Assembly (NCBI GenBank): GCA_029168955.1
Contig: JAPDOI010000131.1
Location: 1,384,501 to 1,448,500, forward strand
Direction of reading: 5' to 3'
Length of the DNA stretch: 64,000 nt
Source of the DNA: Aplectana chamaeleonis
Taxonomy: Eukaryota; Nematoda; Chromadorea; Rhabditida; Cosmocercidae
In this document: piece by piece, positions 31,661 through 43,189 of the stretch
How the letters are laid out: every line of letters starts with the position of its first letter
How positions within the stretch are numbered: position 1 is the first letter of the stretch
Notes under the pieces: generated by a model
Told to the model about the DNA's origin: nothing
Databases searched by the model: none
Seen by the model: the letters and a program-made list of their open reading frames with translations, nothing else
Position numbers and translations under genes: made by a program

Positions 31661-34600
31661 TTACTTACTTACTTGACACTTGATTGCCCGTTTTCAGCCG
31701 GCAATCGTCTCTGTGGCGGGCACTCGTCTATGGTTGTCTCAAGGCACACGTTCGTTTCCATTGCTTTGTAGAGCTGCCATCTTTCATCTCGTTTGATTCT
31801 CCGCGATCTGTAACCAGTTCGTGTTAGGTGTTTTCAGATATTTGAAGGCATCGATCCGTCTTGCCGGGGGACGACCAAGTGTTCGCGTGATGTCCCGTGG
31901 GTGCCATAAGGGGTCCGCAGAGTTAAAGTAGCGGCGTTGCTCGCAGCGACGAACAGCACTGGGTGATGCAATATCGATTACATTCGACGACGATGGCGAT
32001 CGACGCTACGTGAAGGGCGACGAGGGGGCACCGCAGAGTGTATTGACGCCGCGACGGTCCTACATCACTGCCAGCGAGAGGCAACCGACGCCGCGTCGAT
32101 AATGTTTCGAAACATTTCTGTCGCCGCGTCAAGGCTGACGCTCAGCGACCACTAGCCGGTCTCTGCAACTCTGCAGACCCCTATAGGGTCACGCGTTTCG
32201 TCCAGCGGTCATCAGTTCTTCTTATAACGTGGCCAGCCCATGGATGTTTTGCGGCTGCCATGTACGTGACAGCATCCCGAATTCCTGACTGTTGGAGGTC
32301 GGGCTTGCGAAGATTCTGGTTTGTTTGCTCTCGACGGTTCGTCCCTAACAGCGTTCGTTGAGGGCTCATTGAGCTCGCATCATCAGAATGGCAGAAGACT
32401 TGTTTGAGGCCCACATTCCAAATCCGTAGCACATACAGGGGAGGACGGTGGATTTGAAGAGGTGCGCACGGACTTTTTTTGTCGGCTACAAGGTGAGCTG
32501 CTTCCCTTATGTTGGACATCGCAGTCCATGCAGCACTTCTTCTCCGGCTGACTTTGGCCCGTGAATCGTTATCCATGGTCACAAGGCGCTCGGGGTAGAC
32601 GTAATTTTCTGTATCAGGTAGGGGAATCTCGTCCACTGTAATCGGTGGTTGGTGTGCCCATCGGTTCCTCATGACTTTTGTCTTGCTACGGTTCATCTTC
32701 ATTCCAATTCTGCGTCTAGTTCATCCACCATCTGTTGATGTTCGGTTTGCATGTTGCTGACCACAACAATGTCATCGGCGAAGCGAAGGTTTGAAAGTTT
32801 TCTGCCGCCTATAGCAGTACCAGTGTCGCTCAAATCTAGATCCATCATGGCGTGATGGAGAGCAGCAGTCGATAGCTTTGGTGAGATGGTGTCGCCTTGA
32901 CGGACTCCTTTCCTAATCGTCACCGTCAGTTCATTTTGAAACATCTTGATTTTCGTAGACGTTACCACGTTGCACTCCTTTAGCATGTTGATGTAGATCG
33001 GGTCCACGCCGGCACGAAATAGAGCGTTCCAAACTGCGTTCAGCTCGATACTATAAAATGCTTTCATTTAGTCGATGAAGCACATTAGTAATGGTTGCTT
33101 ATACTCTCGTGTTTTTTCAAATCAGCAGTATCCGCGAAAAAAACGGGCCCGTCCAACGAGCTAGAACTCATACAACGTCCTTTCCGATCTGCTCGGCAAA
33201 ATCTTGGTAAATAGCTTGTACTGTTGGGACAGAAGAGCAATAGGCGTACAGTTTTTGACCTCATCTCGTTACCTTTTTTGAAGATCGACACCGTTCTTGA
33301 TGATTTCCACTGTTCCGGGATCCCTTGTTCTGCCAGGTAGCGATTGATGCCAGCGATCAGCTTCTGGATGACGATTTCGTTGTCGGTCTTTAGAAGGTCT
33401 CCAGAAACTTGATCAGGTCCTGAAACTGTCTTGGGCTTCATCTGTCTGATAGCATGACGAACTTAAGAGAGAAGTATCTTTATAGCCTGGCCTTGAGTCG
33501 GTGTGGGAATTCTGGGAACGGGCGCTGATGATCGGTATAGGTCTGTGTAGAAGTCCACGACGATCTCTTCAACCTTCTTACAGGAGGTGTGCTGTGTTCC
33601 GCTGGCGCCCTTCATGACAGTGGTCACGGCTTGAGAGTCAACGAGGGTCTTCCGGAATCTTCTTAAACTGGTCCTTTTCTCTGCTGCCTCCTTATGTTTG
33701 CTGTCCTTGTGCGCGTGAATGGATGCTTTAACATCGACTCTGTACGACGATTTGTTGATGACCGCCCTGTCGACAATGGTGGACGACGAGGACTCTGGTG
33801 GATATGAGCTCGCTGCCAACAGCTCTGAGCGGGCGTGATCATTGATGCCGAAGCACAATGGTTGAGGCCCTCCACGAGGAGCTGGTAGTCTTCCGTAAGA
33901 TCGTTGCTCTTTCTCCACTGAAATCCAGCAGCGGCAGCTTTTAGCAGATCGGCATAATAGTTGGGGAATCGTAACAATGCTGGGCAATGACCATACATTC
34001 GCTTCACCCTCTCACGGAGACAGATTTTTGCTCGGACAAGACGATAGCCGCTTCCGGTATTGAAGGGTTCCCCTACGCCGAATCGAACAGACACCAGCGC
34101 CGACTAACCAAGACGTGATCTAATTCCAAGTGGGTTACTCCGTTCAGACTTGACCATATCCATCGTATGGCGGGTTCTTCCTGGAAGAAGCTGTTACCGT
34201 GGAACAGGTTACAGGCTTCTTGTAGGTCCATCAGACGCTCTGCGTTTTCGCTGGTCGCTCCAGTCCGTGGGATCCCACTCTGACAGAAGACGGCATTAGG
34301 TTCGTTGATGATGGCGTTGAAGTCACCACAGACGATCTTCTAGTAAGCCTTCCCGTGCTTGGTGATGTTCTCGGTGTCTATGTGGAACTCGTCCTTATCA
34401 CTTTCGGATGCAGCTGGTGTCGGGGCGTATCCGTTTATGATCGCTATCGTTGTCAGTAGATTGATCTTAATACAAAGGACGGCGAGCCTGGGGCTGAAAA
34501 TCTCGTGGGAGTCAATCTTGGGTTTGAGGTTACGGTGGACTATGAATCCCACTCCTCCGATGTTTTTATTGCCAACCTTGGCTCCAAGTATAATCAGGTC

Positions 34601-34954
34601 CCCTTCAATTGCCTTTCTGGTACTTTCCGCTTTGACCTTGGTTTCTTGGAGAGCTAGCACGTCGTAGCGAATTCTCTTGCTGGCCTCTATAAGCATTGCC
34701 AGGTCAGCTTTGAGTTGACGGTTCTGCAGTTGTAGGTGCAAATCCGTAGACAGTGTTGATGTCTCGTCCGCTAATCCTTATCCTGTGCCCTCCACATCCT
34801 GCGGCAGTTCTATTCTGCAGGTCCCTTCCGGTTTTCGTTTGCTCATGTGTGATTAAAGCTCGTACTTCCTTTTGTGCCGCTCCCGACATTATTTGTACGT
34901 GTTTCAGCAAGTTCGAAGCGTCTTTCGAATGCTACCCCATTCTAAGACAGACAG
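31661..34954 (-). pseudogene. Second RTE-family element, minus strand, inserted in the first RTE
   Basis: The 3' end is the TTACTTACTTACTT tract (the reverse of an AAGTAAGTAAGTAA tail) at 31661. The 5' end is near 34954. Both sides carry ATTGTTCAAC (31651-31660 and 34955-34964), a 10-bp target duplication. The minus strand encodes an endonuclease start (ICTYNCRTVN, then YDVLALQETKVKAES and GGVGFIVHRNLKPKIDSHEI), a linker, KTVSGPDQVSGDLLK, EQWKSSRTVSIFKKG, RKGVRQGDTISPKL, the catalytic LRFADDIVVVS (about 32750-32790), TKVMRNRW, and a late AAKHPWAGHVIRRTDDRW. It is closer to the RTE-1 type than to its host copy. It has many frameshifts, so it is dead. Confidence 0.85.
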
Positions 34955-35132
34955 ATTGTTCAACGCTTTCGGAAAAGTATGTTGGACTAATCGAGGACAT
35001 GAACAAAGAAACTACAGCACCAGTTCGAACACCTGTCAGGTTCACGTAATCTTTTGAGGTGAATACCGGAGAAAGGTATGGAGCTGTGACAACACCCTTT
35101 CTATTCAATTTCTCCATTGATGACATCGCTGT

Positions 35133-35621
35133 TTAATGGCACAGTCCGACGTCAGAATAATTTTTCTGTTTTTATGCCTAGCTCAAAAACGGTCCCACGC
35201 TGATTTCATAAATGTTTCTGGAACCGTACAAGACCCACTGGGAACGGAGTTATGGTCCCTCAAAAAAGAACGCTGCTTATGCATCTTGGACGGGTTGTCC
35301 GAGGCTAGTAGCATCCGTCAATTTCAACCGATGTACGCGAACCGGCCCGAATGAAGAGAGGGGGTGAGAATGAAGGGAAGATCGGGGATATTTATAGGAA
35401 ACCATCGCTCGTCTCGCCGCTGTTGGGCTCGAAAGATCGTAAAAGGGGCGTGTCAAAGCGGCTTCCTGAGGTGGGCGCCCCAGGGTGACTTCCTCCTATA
35501 TCTGGCTTATTTGAAAAAAAAATTGAGAACTCGCGCTGGGCCAGCGTTATACAGGATAGGTCAACGTTAGAACTATATGCAGATATCAGATTTCGCCCCT
35601 GAGCTTGGTCTGTGCCTTTGA
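35133..35621. mobile_element. MITE inserted in RTE
   Basis: The ends TTAATGGCACAGTCCGACG and CTGTGCCTTTGAA are diverged versions of the AAAGGCAGTGTTCACGAT family. The body shares GAACGGAGTTATGGTCCCTC and GGACGGGTTGTCCGAGGC with 25287-25778. RTE coding resumes on both sides. Confidence 0.8.
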
Positions 35622-35951
35622 AGTTGCAGATGGTTTCCTGCGAACGTGGTCCTATCACCATCAGGACGCTCCTCTGCCGACCTGGAGTACTCCGAGGGCA
35701 ATGTAATATTACTGTAAACAACGCAAAAATGCAAAGGATTGTGAACTTCGTTTCGACGTATGCCGCAGTTTATGGACGATTTCTGCTATTCAGGCTGTTT
35801 GCTGAGGAGCGATGGTAGTCGTACAGCAGATATTAAACCACGATATGCAAAAGTTAAACCTTCATTCAGTCCTCTATTCAAGTGTTTGTGGTCTACCCCC
35901 ATCGCGGAGGAAGTCAGGTTGCGCTTCTACCGATCCGCTAGTCGTCCTATT

Positions 35952-36589
35952 CTCAGATATTTGTGGGGAATTTCCCGAGGACAATAGATCTGATTTGGTC
36001 GTTATCACTCGGTGGAGGGGAGAAGAGCGAGACGTCCCCTCGGAGAGGGACGTCTCGCTCCTCTCCCCTCAAATTATACACAACAATAAGGCGTTCGAAA
36101 CAGTCAACTCGGGGGGAAGTTCGCTTCACGGTTGTTCCCTTGGCCTCCCCTCGCACATGATGAACGCGAAAACAAAGTCGCAGCATACGGTGATGCAGAC
36201 GGGCTAGTCGCGAGGTGGTCTCGCACTTCGCAAGTTCAGGGGGTAGATCTGCCACTCAAGGACTACGTAAGGCATCTCTGTCTGGATTTCAGAGGAGCTA
36301 ATAAGCTTCTCCATAACTTTTAGTCAGAGGCGAATATTTTTGGACCGATGGCAGTTTTTCAGCAACAGGAGACTGTCAAAAACAGCGAGTTCTAGCAAGC
36401 TGATTTTTTATTAATAACTGAACAATGGAAAGATCTGCAGTCGGAAGATCGTGAGAAGACCTGCAGTTGGGAGAACAAGAGAACTGCTGTGGGAACTTCC
36501 CCTATTACTCTGCTGAGGTCGCATTCGCCTCCCCCAATTCGGGGAAAGTTCTGCTGTCGTTCTCGGGAACTTCCCCACGAATATCTGAG
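35952..36589. mobile_element. Foldback MITE inserted in RTE
   Basis: CTCAGATATTTGTGGGGAA and TTTCCCGAG at the left are mirrored by CTCGGGAAC and TTCCCCACGAATATCTGAG at the right. A central perfect hairpin (GAGCGAGACGTCCC with GGGACGTCTCGCTC, 36019-36065) lies inside. The target duplication is unclear. Confidence 0.8.
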
Positions 36590-37130
36590 TTATAATCGAA
36601 GACGTGAGCAGCACAGAAGGCACCGGTCGATTGGTTGGATTGCTCGGAGAGGAAGCTTTTCAGGCATTTGCTTAGATATTTCTGACCACGGAAAAACCAT
36701 AACGAAAATTTTTGGAGGGATATCGACGCAATACGTCAACGCTTCACAAGAGAGAGGTGCCAGCATTCAAGCAGCAATGGAAAGTCGACTTCGACCATTC
36801 GGGCATACACCAAGGTTAACGTCAAATCGTCTCGTACAACACGCTCTAAGAATGCTTCCAAATCCTGCCTGGAGAATACCACCTGGTCGTTGGCACTAGT
36901 TCTGGATGGATGTGGTAAAAAAAGGATTTGAAGTCACACGGCATCGAAAGGCAGCTCAGGCTCGATGTTCTGAATCGCAGGAAACGGAAGAGACAAATTG
37001 ATGGATTTTGTTCAAATTTCGGCTGAAGACTGTGTCAAATAGACACGACCGACTTTAAGGACGGCACACCTCGGCAAAGATGCGAAATGGCCGCGGCAGA
37101 CGGAATCCCGCCGATTAAGCCAAGTAAGTG

Positions 37131-38280
37131 ATATAAATAAGCTCGAGTTGTGATTTCTGGATCGGATCTAGCACTGTGCAGCCGCATACTGTATCAGTGA
37201 TGCTGGTCCGAAAAAGATTGATCATCTAAGCGGTTGGTATGCGCATCTACATATTGGCCATCGCGGAGGCATTTATCGGACATGTACAATTCGATCAAAA
37301 GGACAGGGCTATTAAACGGATACTGAGTAATTTCCCGATCAGCAGTTTGCATCCGTGGCAGAGCTTATTCGAAAAATACCGTCTCCACGACCGCTCGACA
37401 CGCACGCCAACCGTGTGGGAGGACAGTCTCATTCGAAAAAACTGTTCGATATACGAAAAATTTTAAACTAAACTGATTTAGCGTAACTTGAACAATGGCA
37501 ATCATTGTACCTTTGGATAGCCCTTCTAAACAGGATCTTGGGTAATTTCTCATATTCTCAAAAAGTTGAATTGCCAAGAAGTTGATTGAAAAAGGACGCT
37601 CGAGACACAAAACGAACGCGTCGCGCGCGACTTTTGACAAAATCCTGCGAGCGATTTTCCAGGTTTTTGATTTATGAATGGTTTCAAGAATATGTAAAGT
37701 ACTGAATTTACACATGTTTAAGTGTAATTTCAGAGTGAATGCTAAGGATTTCTCAAATATTCCCTTGATGAAACCTCCTTGGAACTTTTTTAAAAAAAGC
37801 AAAGCATTACTTATTTACAAGGTTTCATGCGAGAAGTATTTTTGAACGCTGAAATCATAGAAATTCACCCGCAATGCACAAAATCCAATTTATATGAGAA
37901 TTATTGTTGGTCATATCAAAGAAGGCGTAATCGTAATCCGCAATTCTTTGTAGCCTCAAAGATTGTCCCGCGACGAAAAGGATTAATCGGGGATTTCAGA
38001 TGGCTACCAAGATAGCTTTATTCGCGAAACCAGCTAATACTTGTGTTGAAACTAAAACGTAGAGTACAGACATCATTGGATTGCCCTTTAAAATTATACA
38101 GGAAGATGTCGTGTTGAATGTGGGCTAAATTAAAAGTTTTTAATGTGCCGCTTCGAAAACCGAGTCACATATATTGAACACATTGATCAACAAACTTTGT
38201 GGACGTCTCTGTATAAATACTACGTATATTTAGAAGCATCAAATGATCTCGCATGATCCGCGTCCTCTCATAATTTTCAG
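37131..38280. other. Unassigned, with one repeat arm
   Basis: 37392-37440 is a half-copy of the 19505-19712 inverted repeat. The rest is AT-rich without recognised genes; the long minus-strand frame at 37365-37802 has no motif and an amino-acid mix typical of chance frames. Confidence 0.4.
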
Positions 38281-38432
38281 AAAAATTCTATATCTCAATG
38301 AGGAGAATTCCTCTCTCGCCTCGCTCAACGACGACCTATTCCTCACCCTCCTCAATGACAAACGGCTCCCTGTGAATGCAGCTCAAAATACACAAAACTT
38401 TAAGATCTTGCCATTTGATATTTTCGAAGAAT
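38281..38432 (+). CDS. Exon-like sequence, unrecognised gene
   Basis: A classic nematode acceptor (ATAATTTTCAG, ending 38280) and donor (GAAT|GTATGTG) bracket 152 nt with one long open frame. It includes KILYLNEENSSLASLNDDLF, LLNDKRLPVNAAQNTQNFKI and LPFDIFEE. I do not recognise the family and see no partner exon nearby. Confidence 0.35.
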
Positions 38433-38538
38433 GTATGTGAATTAGAATTGTGATGTTTTAAGAGAAGGCCTTATCATCAAGTGATTTATTCGGGCTAAAA
38501 TCGGTTAGCAGCTCCAACCCGAAGGCAAGGCTCGCGTT

Positions 38539-39101
38539 AAAGACAGTGTTAACGACGGAAAAAGTGCTTCAGAAAACTGCAAAAATCAGTTTTGTTCGAA
38601 AACAACTGAAGAACTGTAAAGGTTGCGCGGCGACAAGCGCGCTAAAAATAATGTTTTTAAGGCACAAAAATGCCAGCCCGTGCACAGATGCACAGCGCTG
38701 CCCATATAAAGTGGAATCTGCTGCTGTACCTGGTCAGAAAACTGCGACACAGCAATTAATAAAGTAGCTTTAAAGCATACAGAAACATCATTTCGAAGAA
38801 TACGAAAACAAAAGTGTTAGTGTGAACTAAATGTGGACAATGAAGCTCGAGAAAGGCCAAGTCCACGACCAGAAGTCAGTGATTGAGTATCCGTTTCGAG
38901 CTAGTTGATGACCCCTGAAAAACACAAAGCATCCCTAAAGTCGTGCTCCAGCAAAAAATCACCGATTTAAGATAGCTAATTTCACTTCAAATGGAGCTTT
39001 TCTCCGTGTTTTTTTTCGCAATGGTCGTACTGCACAGAACCAAAACAAGACTTTACTATGAAAAAACTGAACAATCATAGTTCATCGCGAACACAGCCTT
39101 T
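38539..39101. mobile_element. MITE, diverged AAAGGCAGTGTTCACGAT family
   Basis: AAAGACAGTGTTAACGACG at the left pairs with CATCGCGAACACAGCCTT at the right. The interior is not coding. Confidence 0.65.
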
Positions 39102-39139
39102 AAACACAGTGGTATGCTATCCTCATGAAGGGTTGAAGC

Positions 39140-39300
39140 TTTTCTCTCGCTCATAGGAGTTCAGGTGGAGCAAGCAGCTGATCTGTCGGTCATGGCAAAA
39201 TGTTACGGTGATAGGAAGATTTCGACATGACAGGTGCGATAGATATTGCTGCGACCGTCTCAAAATTCTAAGTGAGAGGGACTAAAGAACTGGCCATCAT
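39140..39300 (+). repeat. Dispersed repeat shared with 21890-22100
   Basis: GTTCAGGTGGAGCAAGCAGC, GTCGGTCATGGCAAAAT and GGAAGATTTCGACATGACAG match the 22-kb copy in order and strand. Confidence 0.65.
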
Positions 39301-39850
39301 AAAAGTGAAAACAACCGGGAAGCTGCAGAAAAAGACGCAAAAAAAGAGGGTAAAATGGCTAATTGCTTGTGCCCACCAGGGATAAGCGTGATGAAATAAC
39401 GAAAATTCGGAAGACGGTGTTCTCGTTTCGGGAGAAGTAATTTCTTCTCGGGTTTCGGATATCGGGCGCGAGACGTCTAAATGTGCTCGAAAATGTCGTC
39501 TTCGGAACGCGAAATGCGGAGTATAAGAGACATTGTTGATTGGTTTCTTTCCTTCCTCAACTGAGCCTATATTTTCGCGTTATGCAGCATTTTCTACGCT
39601 GTTCGGAATGCGGAACGTGGAATGCAGGCAGCGTGCAAGGACTGTGGATTTGGAACGCGGAACTCCGCTACCTGATGTTTACCCGATCCAAATCAGCAGG
39701 GCTATTATGGATGCTTTTGTTTCGCGGTCTTTTATTTTGCTGCTACACAGTATGTGGTCTCTGAAGTTAAAATTTCTAGAGCAACATAAAGATCGGCAGA
39801 ACAAGTATTTATAAAAATCTCTCCGAATATGGACGGGCTGGCACAAATTA

Positions 39851-40071
39851 TTAGCCGTTCTGACTTGTGGCTCCGCGTTTTTTCTTCGGCTTCTCATTAG
39901 TTTTCATTTTCGTGATGGCCAGATCTACCATATCATGAGAATAGCATAACAACTTTCTTTCGGAAACCTTGCCTTTAACGACTGCTTGAACAGGCATCTG
40001 CTCTCGTAACTTCAACATCACTTTCGAGGAAAATCGTGGAGGTCTCGGCAAGACATATAAGGTGATGACCG
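39851..40071 (-). CDS. Possible C-terminal exon with basic tail, unrecognised gene
   Basis: The minus-strand frame runs from a CTTTTTAG acceptor (exon start 40071) to TAA at 39851. It contains LYVLPRPPRFSSKVMLKLRE, QMPVQAVVKGKVSERKLLCY, SHDMVDLAITKMKTNEKPKK and KRGATSQNG. Regular hydrophobic spacing and the lysine-rich tail look like genuine protein. No family is recognised and upstream exons would lie in repeat-rich sequence beyond 40072. Confidence 0.4.
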
Positions 40072-40425
40072 CTAAAAAGTGGGCAGGGACAACTTCGTTC
40101 CACACGCTGATCACACAGGTGTTTTTAGAGTCTTTCAAAGTCCCCTGGAGACGGAGTTATGGCTCCCCAAATATGCATATATTTCAATGACAGAATTTTG
40201 GTGGACGATATGTCTCGGGCCTGTATTTCCTTTCACCCCAAATAACTACGCGAGAGCGGACCAGTATGCAGAGACAAACCAAAAATCGAGTGAAGAACGA
40301 CGATTGGGTTAAAATTCATTCGTCCACCTAGCCGCTATCGAGTTTTAAAATAGGAAAGGAGTGTGGCCTGTGGTGAATGGAGGGGGTCGGGCCCCTAGTG
40401 GTCGCCTATTTAGATGAGTTGAGAT
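40072..40425 (+). repeat. Dispersed repeat copy
   Basis: Contains GACGGAGTTATGGCTCCCC and GGTGGACGATATGTC like the MITE at 25287-25778, then GGCCTGTATTTCC and CATTCGTCCACCTAGCCGCT like 4497-4665. These appear to be parts of one composite repeat family. Confidence 0.6.
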
Positions 40426-40444
40426 CTCCAATATACATTCCATC

Positions 40445-40640
40445 CGATGGCCAAAATCGCGCCGGATCGGATTTTCAGATATTGCCGATTTTGCAAAACC
40501 GATTCATCGGATAAAACGGATACTGGTCCAAGCGAGAGTTTCGGATAACGGATCCTATCCGAAACGAGAATTTTCGACCGGATCGGTTATCGGATATCCG
40601 ATCGGATAAAATCGGATCAACCGGATGATTCGGATGAAAA
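40445..40640 (+). repeat. Left CGGAT subterminal repeats
   Basis: Irregular repeats of CGGAT/ATCGGAT (GGATCGGTTATCGGATATCC and similar). Confidence 0.8.
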
Positions 40641-40780
40641 AACGAATAAGAAAAATTTCCGGTAGTACCGAGGATTCAACTCCGTGTATTCAAGCAAATA
40701 CCATTTTGAAACCAAATGTAATCTCCATATATTATTCGTGGAAACAAGCAAATCACCGGTTTTTGGGAAATTTTAAAGCA

Positions 40781-41083
40781 TTAGTTGACATGAGCAGTTG
40801 GGCCGGTACTAGGAACCTTCAAATTGAAAAAAAACAACAACAAAGGATTGGGTAGCTTTAATCGTACAGCGCATTTGAAGACACGCGTCCACTCTACTAT
40901 TTCGGTGTCGTCTTCTGACACATCTTCCTCTCCGAAAGTAGATTCGTCACTATCCGAGTCAGCTTCATCATAACCGGATTCGACCTCACTGCGCCCATAC
41001 TTCTCAACGACTACATGTTGGTACAGAGAATTTTTCGGGGTCCGACGTTTGAAAAGTAATGTAGCGCAGCGAATCCAGGGCAA
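40781..41083 (-). CDS. Acidic open frame inside the 2.6-kb element
   Basis: Encodes KNSLYQHVVVEKYGRSEVES, YDEADSDSDESTFGEEDVSE then DDTEIVEWTRVFK. The acidic Ser/Asp-rich stretch resembles N-terminal tails of transposon or chromatin proteins, but I cannot name it. It could be the element's own remnant gene. Confidence 0.3.
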   Translation of the reverse strand: MPWIRCATLLFKRRTPKNSLYQHVVVEKYGRSEVESGYDEADSDSDESTFGEEDVSEDDTEIVEWTRVFKCAVRLKLPNPLLLFFFNLKVPSTGPTAHVN

Positions 41084-41561
41084 TTAAATATTTGGGGCCG
41101 TATTCCTCGCGACGGGGTGGGCCGCGGCACGTCGCTGCTCGCGCAGGAGTTCGAACAGCGGAAACCAGAAACCTCTCGTGGTAATCACAATGAGGTGTAA
41201 GCAATATGCTCTGGCCGTACACAGCACGAAGCATAGAAGTATACGAGCGCAAGCTTCAGGAATTATTTTGGCTGATTTTTTCATTGCTCGTGTCCGGAAA
41301 AAAGCGGAGATATAAACCATGATAGGGCGGCAAAGGGGTTGCCCGAGAACTGGGTTCCGCCAGACCGCGGTGACGTCATTACTCGGTGTTTCACCCTCCG
41401 TTAACTTCACAACACCCGGAGGTTCCCTCCCCTTTCAAAATATTAATAGTACCTAAAGGTTTGATATTCTATGCAAAGTTGTTATTCTAAGTGGGCTCAT
41501 TTGAAAGATGAAGGACCACCTAAGATCTTGGCGGGTACGAGTACTCATAGAATCGTGACGA

Positions 41562-42490
41562 ATGATGACACGTTCCGGTTCTACGCCACTGAATGGAAGA
41601 CTGGGTTTCGGCAAACAAAAGTACAGGTTTGAAACATCCTTCCTGGATACCTCTCTACGTTTCCACGAGAACACACGTATACGTGCTGCTGCAGCCAATT
41701 CACGCAACAACATTCTGCGTGCCCTTGCTGGCACCACCTGGAGCAGCAAAAAGGATGTTCTGCGTACAACGTTTAGAGCTATGGTTCTGCTTGTTTTGAA
41801 ATATGGTGCCCCACTTGGACTAGGCATCTGTCTGAAACCTCTTGGTGCAGACTGCAGCGAGCGCAGAATACTGTGCTCAGGCTCGTTACAGGATGCCACA
41901 AATCGACGCCTATCCACCATCTCCACTAGGAAGCCGGCTTGCTTTCCGTCGAGCAGCACTGCTTGTTGCAGTCTCAGCAGTTCCTCATTGGCGTCATCAA
42001 GAACCCGACCCATCCCAACCGTTCCTTCTATCATCCGGCCCCTAACCTAGCAACATACGCACACCGCTCTATGCCGCCCTGTCTGCTGCTGACCATCAAC
42101 GTTTGGCTACCTCCGAGCTCTTGCGTAGAGGAGTGCAGATGGCTGAGCATACACGTTTCGTGACAGAATACTGCTCAGATAAATCCCATATATGGCGGAG
42201 TGTCTCCTCGAGTCGATGATATGTAGTAAAGCTGACCTGCCCAGGCGTATTCGAGCCATCCTAGCAGGTCTACGATCCGTTCATTCTACCGAAATCAAGG
42301 CCTACGCACATAAGATTGACCAGTCAGCCGCCGGTAAATGTCCTGATTGTCAACGTGTTGGACATATTCATTGCATCTATTTTCGTGTCCGGTCAGACCT
42401 ACAACCCTGTCTGCTCAAGATTTATCTTACAAGCCGTGTGAGGTTGCCAACTTTCTGCGCCTCTGATGCGATGCTCTCTCATGGCTGAGA
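41562..42490 (+). pseudogene. Jockey-like LINE reverse-transcriptase C-terminal fragment
   Basis: The core reads NTRIRAAAANSRNNILRALA, GTTWSSKKDVLRTTFRAMVL and VLKYGAP, the segment after the RT catalytic region in jockey-type polyproteins. After frameshifts it reads RLVTGCHKSTPIHHLH, QFLIGVIKNPTHPNRSFYHP and SAADHQRLATSELLRRGVQM. The YADD motif region is missing (5'-truncated). The antisense open frame at 41453-42034 is a shadow. Confidence 0.75.
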
Positions 42491-42724
42491 AAAAGAATGG
42501 TAGATGAAAAACCCTTTTCTATTTTCAAATTTCAGTTTTGGCGCCGACAATGCGTCAATGTACACGTGCGCGCGTAAATCACAGACGCACATCATCGTCA
42601 TTTGCGTCGTGGACGTCGACGAAAATTGATTGCAAATTTCGAACAAGGCACAAACACTGGGCAGTGGGTCAGGAATTACCTTCAGGGCGCAATTGTTGGA
42701 TTGAGTGAATTGAACGCAATTCTA

Positions 42725-43015
42725 TCAGGTTTAATCTGAATTTATCCGATTTTCACCCGAAATTATCTGATTTCCATCCGAAATTATCCGATTTTTATCC
42801 GAAATTATCCGATTTCGATCCGATTATCCGGTTTTCTGATCGGATTCTTCAAATTTCACTTTTCCGGATATCGGATATTTCGGATATCGTGTTTTTTCGT
42901 CTGATCGGATTTCGGATCAATCCGAAATCGCCATTTTGACGTCGGATCGGATTTCGGATAGTTATCCGATCGGATTATCCGACCCGGATATCCGAAACCG
43001 ACTCCGTCGGATGGA
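42725..43015. repeat. Right ATCCGAT/GGATATCC subterminal repeats
   Basis: AAATTATCCGATTTTCATCC-like units repeat several times, then mixed CGGATATCCGA up to the right terminus. Confidence 0.85.
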
Positions 43016-43189
43016 ATGTATAATCTCCAACTTGGCAAGTGTTATGCATGAGGGGTCTACTTTACAACTACATGAACTTACAAAATTCATGTCTATGGAT
43101 GTACTGTGCCTTTAACCGGTGGGGAAGATGATGATTCGGGATTCATGCAAGTTGATCTCCAATCAAATGTCAGTGAAGTACACAGAGAT

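Larger units (their letters stand above)
30510..37130 (+). pseudogene. RTE-type retrotransposon, 5'-truncated and interrupted three times
   Basis: A copy of the same RTE subfamily as 49100-52241, broken into four parts: 30510-31660, 34955-35132, 35622-35951 and 36590-37130. Recognisable pieces are LRDEKGERKFWQRVSIRIGV, RAMGFEKAWQQNNSREAYTL (about 30995-31055), VRKMKNGKAGGD and AEMLKALPP (31240-31320), FVVRRVIEKWQRYSKP (31547), YVGLIEDMNKETTAPVRTPV (34980-35040), LFNFSIDDI, and LRMLPNP near 36850. Many stops and frameshifts. It ends at TTAAGCCAAGTAAG, like the sibling copy. The interruptions are an antisense RTE (31661-34954), a MITE (35133-35621) and a foldback (35952-36589). Confidence 0.85.
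40432..43022. mobile_element. 2.6-kb element with perfect 8-bp target duplication and ATCCGAT-rich ends
   Basis: TATACATTCCATCCGATGG at the left and CGTCGGATGGAATGTATA at the right are inverted repeats. They are flanked by ATCTCCAA at 40424-40431 and 43023-43030 (8 of 8). The ends are packed with CGGAT/ATCCGA repeats (40445-40640 and 42725-43015). An 8-bp duplication fits hAT-type elements, though the TATAC start differs from the CAGGG termini elsewhere. The interior holds a minus-strand acidic frame (about 40850-41050) and a plus-strand LINE fragment (41562-42490), probably a passenger or secondary insertion. Confidence 0.85.

Noticed and set aside
37365..37802. 145-codon minus-strand frame
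   Set aside because: No motif, no splice context, overlaps a known repeat arm; amino-acid composition typical of AT-rich chance frames.
39384..39690. CAGGGATAAGCGTGATGAAA as another hAT-like left end with GGAACGCGG repeats
   Set aside because: No mirrored right terminus or matching 8-bp flank could be found, so boundaries are unsupported.
41453..42034. 193-codon minus-strand frame
   Set aside because: Shadow of the plus-strand jockey-like RT fragment, which has the recognisable motifs.
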